Below, in pieces: positions 30,501 to 41,800 of a stretch of DNA of 64,000 nucleotides. Under the pieces are notes generated by a model. It did not search any database. It had not been told where the DNA came from and worked only from the letters and a program-made list of their open reading frames with translations. Positions within the stretch are counted from its first letter, which is position 1; each line of letters opens with the position of its first letter. Location: assembly GCA_030159075.1 (NCBI GenBank), contig BROG01000973.1, forward strand, positions 62,001 to 126,000, read 5' to 3'. The DNA comes from Atrina japonica (lineage: Eukaryota > Mollusca > Bivalvia > Pterioida > Pinnidae). The translations under genes and the position numbers were made by a program.

Positions 30501-31353
30501 TTGCGATTTTCGAATTTGGGTATTTGCTTTAACGGAGTTGGATAATCGATGCAATCGAAATCGTATCGCGCTCGATGAAGGGTGTATAATTTCGAGGTCT
30601 ATACTTATTAACATCTTTGAAATCATCGTGATGTAAACACGCTAATACACTATACATAAAACATCTCTGATCCTTGTTTTGAACATTTATAACAGCCCTC
30701 TTATTCGCAATCTGCTTGGGCAACTTAAAATAGGAGGATCCTAAAGGTGGATTATACTTGGTAAAATTTAAATAAATCATTTGCGCGTCCTCAATGACCC
30801 ACCCCGAACCCGCCTGAACGGTTTTTTCGAGCGAATCTATTAACTCTTCGATCATGCGTTGAAACACGTCTTCGATTTCGTCTTCTCTTAAAATCGGATA
30901 TTGCCGAGTTTTATGGAGTTGCGTTATGAGTTGCGAACCGGCGTTTAAAATATCTCGCTTGAATCGCTGTTCAACTTGAATTTGGATTTTTATGGGACCT
31001 TTTTTTAATTCTTTAGAAATTTTAGAGAAAAAATCGTCTTTAAAATACTCTAATAATGCTCTGAGATGTGCTCAATGTATATGATTGTGAACATCTTTTT
31101 TATAACTCGTATAGAAGTGTTTAAAGCTATCACCAAAATCGAGCTCATGACGTTGTCTTCGTTTTTGTTCGACCTTGGCAACGCCTTTAGAAAGATCTGT
31201 TTTCAACGTTTGACGTAAATTCCGTCTGACAGTATCTCTCACCTGCTCTTCCGTCGACGTGCCTCTCACATAACCCCACACGGTTTCAGTTACTTTCTTA
31301 TACCCCCATTTACCTTTATTAAATAAACGTCTCATACCATTCAGAATATTCAT
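27589..31353 (-). pseudogene. Polinton protein-primed DNA polymerase B, broken
   Basis: Runs from ATG 31353 (MNILNGMRRLF...) to a stop at 27589-27591, about 1,240 residues. 3'-5' exonuclease motifs: YADFECI (ExoI), FHNLRGYDSHLI (ExoII), YHDLYLKSD (ExoIII). A Cys/His knot (CWICGDEF ... DHCHLSGKFRGAAHNKCNR) lies between ExoI and ExoII. Polymerase motifs: A MYLDANALYSEAM, B KLMNNAVFGKTME, C LLYTDTDSLLVEI. The catalytic residues are all there. Breaks: TGA at 31072-31074, and frameshifts near 30570, 29080 (just after ExoIII, with a small loss), 28140 (before motif C), 27850 and 27690. The family replicates linear DNA from a terminal protein primer; which part acts as primer here is unknown. It starts just inside the right terminal repeat. 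Confidence 0.95.
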
Positions 31354-31379
31354 GCTTTTATATATAGAAATTTTTTTTT

Positions 31380-31604
31380 ATGTATTTTCAATTTTTTATT
31401 ATGTCAATATAATACCCCCGAACGTTTGCAATTTCTCGGAAGTGAATAGGTCTGCCGTTTCTCGGAATTCTTCGCGGTCGATTGCCACCCAGGTATTCGG
31501 TGAATCCCCGGGTACGATTCAATCCACTAGAATGGAGAGTTTTAGTGATATAAATCGACCATGGAATGGGGAGGGTATAAGATTCCTATTTTACATGACA
31601 CACA
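31380..31604 (-). repeat. right terminal inverted repeat of the Polinton
   Basis: Reverse complement of 17953-18176 with almost no differences. It ends ...ACATGACACACA, followed by the target duplication. Confidence 0.95.
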
Positions 31605-31610
31605 GAGAAC
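31605..31610. repeat. right 6-bp target-site duplication of the Polinton
   Basis: GAGAAC, identical to 17947-17952. Confidence 0.85.
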
Positions 31611-34303
31611 AGAAATTCACTGCATTTATAAATAGAAGGTTTCATATAAATATTCAATTATGCATTTTACTATACTATTAAATCAAAATATTGGACTAAA
31701 GAATAAAATACTGTTGGACTTGAAAACCACTAAAAACTGTCGGTCAGAGCTGTTATCAGTTCGGTCATCACAGCCCAACATCCAATTTTCCAAATAAACT
31801 TAAAGTGTGCACATGCTAGGAAGGAAACCTGCACAATTGCCCCATTGTGTATCAATATTAATTGCATCTTTTTTTTCGGAAGAATCTATTTATCCTATAT
31901 AAATTCTACATATAATTTATCAAATAAAAAATCTACAGTACTATTTTTCTATAAAGTCAATCACAGTGGCCAGGGGAAAAGGGACAGATGACAACAGAAA
32001 ATGTTGTATTTTATTTACAAAGGTCTAACAGAGTTACTGTGATTTATTTCCATGTAGCATTTATAATATACAAATCTATTTATAACACGGAAAAAGCAGT
32101 CACGAGTCCTGTTCATACATCGCTCCTTTCGTTACAATTCATGGTGGGCCTTTTTGATGGTTGGTCAGTACGTGAACTTTGGAAAGTTTTGATTGCATTG
32201 CAACAGATCACCAAGCATGTATAGAATACCGGTATGAATGTGTGAAGCCCTAAAGAGATTCAATGCACTCATTTTTCTTTGTTTTATTCTTTTTCACTTT
32301 CAATGCCTCACTTATTATGATGAGTTTACGTAAGCATTTATTTTCTTCACTTCATAGGCCCTAATGTTGACGCCATGGAATGATGTTTCATGATGATATA
32401 TTTTTTTCATATTTTTTTGTTTTCAATTGAAAAAGAAGACAAAAACTCTATAAAAAGATATTTTCATGAATTAATGTAGATCTATAGGCCTATTTACTTT
32501 GTTGTTGAGTTACAGTATTTCAAAACTTCAGAGTTCAAAAAGTTTTATTATCATTTTGATAACATTATACTGTATTGTGAGGGAAAAAATGAATAATTTT
32601 AAAATTGAACCAAAAAAAGAAGTTGACTATGACTGGATTCGAATCCAGGACCCTGGAATTTACAGTCCGCCACTGAACTGCTGCACTATACTTCATGCTT
32701 TGGTAAATGTTGTACAGTATAGTAGGCTATATTTAGATTATGTTTAAGTGCTGCCGTTTGATAGTTTCCAATCATTTCTGTATTTTTCAATATTAAAACA
32801 TACAATGTTTAATTGCTTATTTTTCCTTTATGTACATTCTGATGTCTTTACATGTAATAAGTCTATTGAGTCAGATATTTGCCTATACCACTATCAGAGC
32901 TATACCACTGATCACTAGCGCTGCAATACTGTACTCATCTGTAAGCCAAGTTACTAACCAGTTGGCTAACCTACTCGCGAGGCAACCTCAGTAGATGTAC
33001 TATTGCTAACTCTACCTAGATCTGTTTATTTATAAAAATGTTATTTTATAGTGTGTGTTAAAACAACCTAAAACAATAAAATAAATGTTTTACAGGGTGT
33101 GATACGTCCAACTGATTGATGACGTCAGTCTGCAGATGACATTGTAGGCTTAGCCTAAAATAGGTTGAGTCCCAGAATTTGCAGAAAAACATCTAAATCT
33201 AGATTGTGTATTCAGAAAAAATAAGAAACCAACATCCTAATTGTTCTTTGTTCTCATATTTCATGTAGATATTTTTCTATTTCAAGTAAAAATTGTGTAC
33301 TGAATGGGCTCTATACAAGTGTCTAATGATTTGTTAGTTTACATATGTAAATTAGCTCATTCTGGATTGCTCGGTTTAGTATAATGTTGATTCTCATCAG
33401 TAGCACACCTTCCAATCCAAATATTCTTGCATGGAAAAAATCCTTCTTTTGATAAGATTTAATAGACTGCAATTACTTTTTAGATCAGAGGGTGTGCTTT
33501 ATATGAAAAACGTGTTCAAAGTAGAAAAAAATGAGGATTTCTGCAGAAAACTAATCCGATATCAGTTTTGTCTATTATAGAATTGAGCAAGATGACGTTT
33601 TGGCAGGGAAATTTTGGCATGATGGGATGGTATTGAGCTTAATGACTAAGCTATGATACAATTTTATTTCATTTTATTCTACTTTAATTTTTAAGATATC
33701 ACAGGGCCTATAACGCTAAACATGGATCTTGTCCTTTATAACCTACAGTTAGCCCATTGGTTTCACATTGGTTAACTTCACATTAAATTTAACAACCTAG
33801 ACTGGGTTGCACACCACTTTGTTAAATTTAACTTGAAGTTAAACAGCGTTAAACCTATAGGCTAACCATAGGTTAAATTTAACAATGTATTGTGCATCTG
33901 GGTCCTATTGTGCAGCTGGGTCCTGAGGATTAATGCAACAAACTAAATGTCTTGTGGTTTTGTGGTCAAAGGTCCCAGTCATAGGCACCTAAGAAAAAAG
34001 AATATATCAGTTTTTCACCACTTTTAAGAAATCTTTGAAGAACCAATTTGCCAATTTTAATCTAGGCACTCCAAAAAGGGCCAAAATGGGCTGAAGCTTA
34101 ATTTTGTTCATTAAAAAACACATTATCCAAGATGGCCACCAGTGGTAGACTTTAAGTTTCATTTTGTTTATTTTAGTGTTGTTTTACATCCAGTTGAGAA
34201 TTTTTCACTTATATAGATATGTCACCAGCTTTAAGTGAGGTTCTACAAACGTTAACCTGTGCTATGAACAGTGTGGGTTTTTTTACATGTCACACCTTTT
34301 TTT
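31611..34303. other. intron, largely without recognised features
   Basis: No exon is recognised. Around 33750-33920 short inverted and direct repeats of 'gttaaatttaac' type and a duplicated 'gtgca.ctgggtcct' suggest a small old element, but I cannot define its ends. A tRNA-like segment lies at 32621-32695. Confidence 0.4.
32621..32695 (-). tRNA. tRNA-like pseudogene or SINE head
   Basis: On the minus strand a T-arm CTGGATTCGAATCCAG is perfect. Upstream is an anticodon-like loop ggaCTGTAAAttcc (would read GTA, tyrosine) and a D-arm-like AGTTCAGTGGC. The acceptor stem pairs poorly, so this is not a functional tRNA. It could be a decayed tRNA or the head of a SINE whose body I do not recognise. 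Confidence 0.35.
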
Positions 34304-35340
34304 AGCTCACCTGAGGCAAAAGCTATCAGGTTCTGTTTCAAAACCACTGGATAAATTTTGATGAAACTTTACAGGAAGCAAGTACTCACAGTCCGCTACC
34401 AAGTTTTTAGTTTTCAGCCAGATGGAATTCAGGGTGGAGCAAAATAGGACATATAAGATACCCCTTTTTAAATATCTTCTCCAGATCACTACATGAATTG
34501 AAAAACAAATTGTTTCTAGTGATCTACATGAATGTATGATTTAAGTTTGTATTTTTATAGAAATTGGAATATTGATTTTTGATGTGTTTTTGAGATCTTT
34601 TTAGACTTTGTCATTTTCATTTCTTTTTTCTTTATTTCTTCGTTTATCTCCTTTGTATTTATTTTGATGCATTCATTTAATGTGTTTTATTTGTAATTAG
34701 GTGAAAAAATGTTTTTGTGCAAGAATTTTGTCGAAATTTAATTTCTAGAATTTTTAAGACTGCAAAAAAGAAGGGGAGGTGCATTTTTTCACACTATCAG
34801 CTTTTGTATCAAAACAATTAAAGGAATTTTGAACTTTACAGGTAGCAAGTACTCAATGCCTTCTACCAAGTTTTTAGTTTTCAGCCAGATTGGCCCAAGG
34901 GTGGTACAAAACAGGTCCCATAAGGTACCCCTCTCAAAAAATCTTCTTACTCACTTCATGAATTGAAAACCGGATTGTGTCAATGTGATCTGCATGAATG
35001 TAGGATTCAAGTTTGTATTTTTCATATAAATTGGAATATTAATTTTTGATGTGTTTTTGAAATCTTTTCAGACTTTGTAATTTTCATTCATTTTTGCATG
35101 ATTTGCTCAATTATATCCCCTTGCATTCACTATGGTGCATTCATTTCATGTGTTTACTTGTATATAGGTGAAGAAATGTTTTTGTGCAAGAATTTTGTCG
35201 AAATCTAATTTTTAGAATTGCTTATGAATTTCTTGAAACTGCAATATTTATGTTTCTTGGCCAGATCAGCCAACATGTACATATTCTTCTTGGTCTTCTT
35301 TCCACATTTGTAGATGGTTCTCAGGTGAGCAACAGGAACC
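34304..35340. repeat. AGCTCACCTGA-ended dispersed repeat, copy A
   Basis: Starts AGCTCACCTGAGGC and ends TCTCAGGTGAGC, so its outer 10-11 bp are inverted repeats. The interior consists of two related halves of about 500 bp, each containing 'ttttgatgaaactttacagg.agcaagtactca' and 'ctaccaagtttttagttttc agccagat'. Non-coding. Related copies are at 46342-47278, 48377-49000 and 49273-50235. Confidence 0.8.
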
Positions 35341-36134
35341 CTCTTGTTTAAGTATTAGAGAAATAACTGCTAAACATTGTGAAAAGCTCATTTCTCCTCC
35401 TGGTAAATACATGTAGCCTTCAAGCCAATTTAAAGAAAATCTGAAATTTTGAGGAAAATCTCAAATATTTTTCCTCAACTTGCATTTATACAAGCCAAAC
35501 TGAAAATCTTAATTTATTTGAGAAAAATCTCAAATTTGAGGAAAACTCAAAGAGTTGAGATGTTTTAAACAAGCGGGGCCAGAAAAATTACCTAATGATG
35601 AACACAGATTTGTCTGTTCTATAAACTGATACAGAAATCACAAAATGTGATAAAATTGTGCTAAGGGCCCTTTATATTTGACATGGACAGTGATGAACCA
35701 TATAAACTTAAAATAGTTGTTAGGAATTATCTAACAAACATTATAACAAGGTTTATGGTCATGGTGTCACAGATTAAGGTTACAGGCAACTAAAGTAAAC
35801 AGAAAAAATAAATTTTTCATCAAATTTAGACATTTTGATGCCTTTGTTCTTCTAAAGAACCAATTGACTATTTTTAACGAAACTTAAAGTCACATGATAA
35901 TTGAAGATTTAAATTTTGAGTGGTGTTTTTCATCACACTCAACAATTTATCAGTGATATGGTGGCAGCCAGTTTTGTTTTTGTTTTTTTTTTCTCATAGG
36001 GGCCCCAGAAATAGCCCAAACTTGGTAAAATCATGTCACAAACCTTTATGGTCAGATTTCTTTCAAATTTGGTTTTCATGATTGTTAGGTCAAAAGTCGG
36101 TAATGACGAACAAAATATCAGGTTCTCGTGTTTT
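35341..36134. other. intron, no recognised feature
   Basis: No exon, RNA gene or array is seen. The text is AT-rich with gene-poor composition. Confidence 0.4.
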
Positions 36135-36147
36135 ACTTTCAGTACAT

Positions 36148-36411
36148 TTGTTTGTTTGTTTATTGTTGTTTAACGTCCCACTCAAGAATCTTTCAATCAT
36201 ATGGAGACGTCACCAAATGCCCATGAAGGGCTTCAAATTTTGGCCTATGCTCAGCACTTATGGCCATTGAGCAGTGAGGTTTCTTTAATGTGCCGACACC
36301 TACTGTGTCACGGGACCTCGGTTTTTACTGTCTCATCCAAAAGACAGGAAACCAAACTCACATCCTCATGATCAAGAGATAAGCATGCCACCGACTGAGC
36401 CAGCCTGGCTC
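36148..36411 (-). mobile_element. tRNA-derived SINE, copy 2
   Basis: Reverse-orientation copy of the SINE at 14364: it begins with the tail (ttgtttgtttgtttattgtt gtttaacgtcccactcaaga) and ends with the tRNA-like head (ccgactgagccagcctggct). It is flanked by a 13-bp target duplication ACTTTCAGTACAT at 36135-36147 and 36412-36424. Confidence 0.92.
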
Positions 36412-36424
36412 ACTTTCAGTACAT

Positions 36425-37239
36425 AAATATCCTGAAATAACGGAATACTGATATAACAAAGTAGTTTGCTATAAATTATTTTCATAAACATACCACTAGG
36501 GGGGTTATAAATGACAGTGTATAGTTTCATATAATTGGCTTTTTATATTCAAAAATTTATATGAAAGTTATGAGGAATTATCTGAGGATCATTGTGGACA
36601 AAGTTTTAAGATATTGAGTTAAATGTCAAGCACTTGTGTTTGGCAGAAATTGTGTTTTTCGTCAAATTAAATACATTTTCAACTTCTTCTGAAGAATCAA
36701 TGGGCCAATATTTTTCAAACTTGGCATGAACTATTGAACAGGAGCTACTTTGAACTAGGGCTACAAAAATGTTCAAAGCTTGATACGTCATTTTGTAGCT
36801 CTCATTTGTTTCACTCATGTGGCTGTCATGGCCCATTGAATCTCTTGTTAGTAATTATGTCTCCCCTTCTCACAAGTTTCTTCTTATTCTTCTTTTTCTT
36901 CCAATAGTTTCCTGTCAGGAGCATAACTCTCTTTGTACTGAAGATAGGATGACAATATTTGGTATGCATGGTAATGACATCGAGACAATGTGTCATGAAC
37001 AAAAAATTATGGAGATTGAGCCTTTTATTACAGAGTCATTGACCTTTATGTCAAGATACTGTCCAGAGCATAACTCTTTGTGTATTTAAACTATATTTGA
37101 TGTCATTGTAAAATAAAGTCATTCATCAATCTTTATTTTAAGACTTAATTTTTATTATCAGATTATTCAATTGCAGCTCAGGATAGTAGACTTTGATACA
37201 GTTTCCAAAGTTTTGAGTTTTAATTATTTTATCATTCAG
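36425..37239. other. intron, no recognised feature
   Basis: Ordinary AT-rich intron. Motif gcataactct.tttgta is repeated at 36920 and 37070, a short internal duplication. Confidence 0.4.
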
Positions 37240-37566
37240 GGAAAGAACTTTTCCAAGACATAGATTCCCAGGTAGAAGAAGATAGTGAAACTAGTGAATC
37301 TGAGGAAGAGGGAGAGAAACAAGCCTCAGTAAAGAAAGCAAAGCAAGCTCTGAGGGGTGAAAAACAAGTCTCAAAGAAATCAAATGTTTCATTCTGGCAT
37401 GATTTACTCACAAGATTCTTTAGCAACCAGATGTTAAAAACAATAGAAGGACGCGCTGCAAAGATTCATAGCTTCATGAGAGGCTTATCTATGTATAAAG
37501 TATATCCATTTTCACCATTTACTTCACTTAACAATGATGAAATGGGAAGTTCCTTTAATGGAAAAA
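37240..37566 (+). CDS. cytosolic phospholipase A2, exon 7 of those visible
   Basis: The exon encodes GKELFQDIDSQVEEDSETSE ... SFWHDLLTRFFSNQMLKTIE ... RAAKIHSFMRGLSMYKVYPF. It joins to the 15495 exon across a 21.6-kb intron by completing a Gly codon. The first half is an acidic/basic low-complexity linker. The second half matches the segment before the catalytic aspartate domain, where human cPLA2-alpha also has a variable charged loop. Donor GTGAGC at 37567; one A is carried into the next exon. Confidence 0.9.
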
Positions 37567-37689
37567 GTGAGCACCATTTTTCACAATATTCCTTTTGTGT
37601 TCTTGAGTGCTTTTGTTGGAACAAATCCTTTGCACTCCATTGACTATGACTACTCAGAGTGTTCTAGTGTTAAGTTTGTCAGTGGTGTT

Positions 37690-38343
37690 AAGGTCAATAC
37701 ACATTAATTTAGATGTTAGCATTAATACACATTAATTTAAATGTTAGCATTAATACACATTAATTTAGATGTTAGCATTAATACACTTATTTTGGTGTTA
37801 GTGTTTTTACACATTTATTTTGGTGTTAGTGTTTATACTTTATTTTGATGTTAGTATTTATACACATTAATTTAGATGTTAGCATTAATACACATTAATT
37901 TTGGTATTAGTGTTTATACTTCATTTTGATGTTAGTATCTATGCACATTAATTTAGATGTTAGCATTAATACACATTTATTTTGGTGTTAGTATCTATGC
38001 ACATTAATTTAGATGTTAGCATTAATACACATTTATTTTGGTGTTAATGTTTATACACATTAATTTAGATGTTAGCATTAATACACATTAATTTTGGTGT
38101 TAGTGTTTATACTGTATTTTGATGTTAGTGTCTATACACATTATTTTAGATGTTAGCATTAATACACATTAATTTTAGTGTTACTGTTTATACACATTAA
38201 TTTTGGTGTTAGTGTTTATACACATTAATTTTGGTGTTAGTGTTTATACACATTTATTTTGGTGTTAGTGTTTATACACATTTATTTTGGTGTTAGTGTT
38301 TATACACATTTATTTTGGTGTTAGTGTTTATACACATTAATTT
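37690..38343. repeat. AT-rich minisatellite with units near 28-32 bp
   Basis: Imperfect tandem copies of 'ttagatgttagcattaatac acattaat' and 'tttatttggtgttagtgttt atacacat' types, intermixed. More than 20 units; two sub-families alternate in blocks. Confidence 0.9.
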
Positions 38344-38411
38344 AAGGAACCAATCCTCATCATAATTGGTACAGACTTCTCAACAACCGCCATCAGTAAC
38401 TTACATTTCAC
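38344..38411 (-). mobile_element. Penelope-like element fragment, 3' side of the Academ-like insertion
   Basis: 'tcataattggtacagacttc' and the flanking sequence match the reverse complement of 62000-62050 (gtctgtaccaattatga) in the Penelope-like copy on the right. It continues as the fragment at 44261-44530 once the transposon between them is ignored. Confidence 0.8.
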
Positions 38412-38414
38412 TTA
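38412..38414. repeat. left TTA target duplication of the Academ-like transposon
   Basis: TTA, repeated at 44258-44260. The uninterrupted site cacTTAgtg exists in inverse orientation (cactaagtg) near 61977 in the other Penelope-like copy. Confidence 0.8.
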
Positions 38415-38575
38415 TAGCTAAGCAGATTACCCAAAAAATCTTTCAGTAGGTGATGCAAGCATGAAATTTGGTATGAAACATCCTTAGGGACTATTTTATC
38501 AAAAACGCACGTTAACCACCTAAAAGCTAGAAATGGCGGCAATTTTTTTCAAGATGGCAGCCATACGGTATTCTT
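38415..38575 (+). repeat. left terminal inverted repeat of the Academ-like transposon
   Basis: Imperfect inverse match to about 44095-44257. The right copy has an insertion of about 8 bp after GCAGATTAC. Confidence 0.78.
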
Positions 38576-38730
38576 TATTTGGAAAACCTGGAGGTTCAAA
38601 TGAAAATCGATCATTTAATACATTTAACATGTAAAAAGGCTTACAAATGGACACTAACAGGGGTTAAAACTACAAAAGTCATACTATGTACAAATAAAAC
38701 CATAGCCACCCTGTCTGGGTGGATAAGCCC

Positions 38731-38733
38731 TCC

Positions 38734-38773
<40 letters not shown>
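38731..38773. repeat. poly-C/poly-T tract inside the transposon
   Basis: cccccccccc followed by more than 30 Ts, interrupted once by G. Simple sequence, probably grown after insertion. Confidence 0.9.
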
Positions 38774-38774
<1 letters not shown>

Positions 38775-38831
38775 TTGTTTTTTAAAGACTATCTTCTAGT
38801 AGAGTCCGCAACAACTGCCCTGTAGGGCAAT

Positions 38832-41800
38832 TTAATGATCACAATTACAGGAGCATAAAGCGGTGCAGGGCAAGGTCAGACGGAAGCATTTGCATCTGCC
38901 GTGGCACTCAGTTTTACATCCACACCTTGTCAATTGATGGCAGCTCTCAGCAATTGGTGGCAATTTTGACCAAATAATTGTCCACATATCACCAATATTC
39001 CTCCAGCCCCAATCGCCTGGACTTTCATTTTCCATATTGCAGATCTCGGCTTGACTCCAGATACAACCTGCTTGATAAACCGCACGCTTTGTATGCTCGA
39101 TAAGTGCACCGCGGGTTGGAGGAATAGAATCATATGTCCTCTGCTTCCGAGCAAACAAATCGAGTCTTGCATCATCAATACTAGCAGTGGGACTTGATCT
39201 ATCATACATCATAATCACAAACATTTCCAATACATTCTGATCGTGTTCGTTTATCACTGGGGGATACTTGCTTAGCTTTGAAAACACACCTGTAGCATTG
39301 GGACAAACATCCCATGTCTGCCATGCAGTTTTCTTTCCTTACCTCGAAAGGCAGAGACAACATCACATCCCGTGAACGCATGGAAGAACAACAAACCCTC
39401 CGACTTCTCAGCACCGATTTCTTTATGGATATCATTGACTGGAATCCATCTTAGAGTCTTTCCTTGACCCAAACTCTATCCAAAGTGTTTGTAGTCCTAT
39501 GTTGATAAGATCAGGCAAGACATTCACGCTGATAACCAAAACATCTGTGTCGTTAGCTTTAATCATGATGGATTTTCTCCCTTCTCCTGCAGCATGTCTT
39601 GCATGTACAAAAAGTCGTGTATCGGCTTCCTCGTGATTACATTTTGAGAGACCTTCAAGATTTACTGGCCTGTTGCAAACAACACTGTCTTCTATTGTAA
39701 CATAAACAATATTTATTGTACAAAGTTCAATCACTTTCTCAGCTAGAAATTTGAACAGTTCTGTTTTATTTGTATTGTCTCTCATGAAATTCATCCAGTT
39801 TTTCGGAACACTACCTTTTTCTGACACCCTTCGTCTTGCTCCAAACCCTCGTTTTTTCCTCGTCTCAGCCTTTAAACTACTTGATTTGTAGACGTCAAAC
39901 ACAAGATCGAGTCTAGAATATGTTGAACAGAAGGATTGAACTTTTGGAACAAACTCCAGAATAGCATATTCTTCAAAGGTCTTGGGAAATCTTTGGGTGG
40001 ATGGAATTGACTAAAGCTGACCCATCGATAATAATTACTTCAGCATCTGGTTGTTTCTCAGGAAGTGTGACTTTGTCTTCAAGAATCTGTACCAGTTGAG
40101 ATTTTTGACTTGGATACAGTCTGCCATTTTCACTTAGAGATGCCGGAGAAGAATGATTTTCGTGCTTGAAAAAATCGTTTAAATCGCATTCACGTGACTG
40201 ACATGAAATAAACAATTTAGAAAACAACTGACAGTCATCTTTAATATTCTTCTGCTTCAGTTCTTTTGACGATACTCCTGGCTGTTGATGAAAGAAATCA
40301 ATATTGTTCCTCTTAATTGGCTGATAAAATTTACAGTCTTGACCCTCTTCAAATCCTTTCAGAAACTCGTCAAAACTTGCTTTGCCCCTCTGGTAATGTT
40401 CAGATACCAAGACTGCAGCACTAGCATCAGCTACACTTTTGGTGTCCAGGGAAAGAAGTTCAGCCGTCTCCTCCATAAATGGATTTCCCATCTCATTCAT
40501 AACAGAGTGAAGCTTCTGTACTCTTTCTATGAACGTCTTTTGGGCATGTTCGTTCTCTGTTCATGGTGCTGAACCTCTTCGTTGGTATCTTTCGCCCCAC
40601 ATAATGTTTCATATTGTCCCACCAGAAAACTGACCTCTGGACCTGCTACCATCCATCTTCTCAGAGCAGACGGATCCTCTGTTATGCCTACTGCACCTCC
40701 GTCACCTTTGATCACAGCATTGGATTGCTCATGCGCCTGATCTATTGCCAAAGCAGAGAAAGCACGACTTGATTTGTGAACCACAAATTTTCCGCTTCTG
40801 AATTCAGCAGCCATTCGGGGGTGCATTTCCTCCAAACAAATCATATCTTTGAAGTGTATTGGAAGCCATCTCGCGTAATTTACATTGTTGTTGGCAAAGA
40901 AATATGGTATCAACTCTTGTAGAGACTGTCGGTATAGCAAAAAGTCCGCTTCTCGAAAAGAACGTATCAGTGAAAATATTGACAACTCCATACGCAGGAT
41001 CAAATTCCAAAACTGAAACTGTGGACTCTCCGCTTCACGTTTCTTCACCCAATCTTCTTTGGAAAGACTGCTCTCATTTCCCTCTGTGGTGTAATTTTCA
41101 TATGCCTCATTTAGTAATTTGTACAAACAACAAGATGTTACCTGGTGTATTTGACGTGTTCGCGTAACACTTGAAGCAGACAAAAAAGATTCGGCTGTAC
41201 CAGGTGTTGTTACACCAGACTCTACAAGAGCACCAGTCCATCCACTTTCCTGCAATAGTGAACCGATTGATTTAAATGCTGCCATCTCAATATGCAACCC
41301 TCCAAACATAATGATGAACTTGTCTTCACCATAACGTTCTGGCCAATGCCACTGAATTTGTTTGGCCGTTGCATAGATAGGCTGATCAGCAGCTATCACA
41401 GGAATCTGACCAGGGTTCAAAACAGACACAATATCACTAACTTCATCCATTACATGTCTGATTGTGGCAACAGAGTGTGCTTGATCGCGGAGTAAAGGTA
41501 ACAAAGATGTTATGCTAACTTCAAAAGGGTGGCTTCTATTTTCAGATGCATGATGTGATGACCATGTTATATTGACTTCATGTTCGTTTACTGATCCAAT
41601 GAGACTGACCTTTTGTAACCATTCATATTCTGGCTAAAGCTGTAAAGTTGAAACTGATACAGGACTAGCAACTCTGGAAGGCATGGGCTGTTTGTCAGTG
41701 AAAAAAGCCGGTTGTATGTTGGTAAATGAATCCGGTAGTTCAGGAACTTTCTTAGCTTTGGAATTTACTGGTAATTTCTCCCGCTCTTCACCTTTGTTAT

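Larger units (their letters stand above)
17953..31604. mobile_element. Polinton/Maverick element, full length, inactivated
   Basis: A 13.65-kb element bounded by inverted terminal repeats of about 225 bp and a 6-bp target duplication. It holds the hallmark gene set: protein-primed DNA polymerase B, retroviral-type integrase, packaging ATPase, major (double jelly-roll) and minor (penton) capsid proteins, and several further proteins seen repeatedly in invertebrate Polintons. The layout is + (two genes), - (ATPase, major capsid), + (coiled-coil protein), - (conserved protein), + (minor capsid to integrase), - (polymerase). I did not find an Ulp1/adenain-type protease. Its base composition is richer in CpG and GC than the surrounding DNA. 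Almost every large ORF has at least one stop or frameshift, so it is a fossil of a virus-like element rather than an active one. It lies in a cPLA2 intron. Confidence 0.96.

Noticed and set aside
31352..31681. 109-codon + strand frame
   Set aside because: Lies in the right terminal repeat of the Polinton; the mirror frame appears in the left repeat.
32621..32695. A functional tyrosine tRNA gene
   Set aside because: The acceptor stem does not pair properly; kept only as a tRNA-like remnant.
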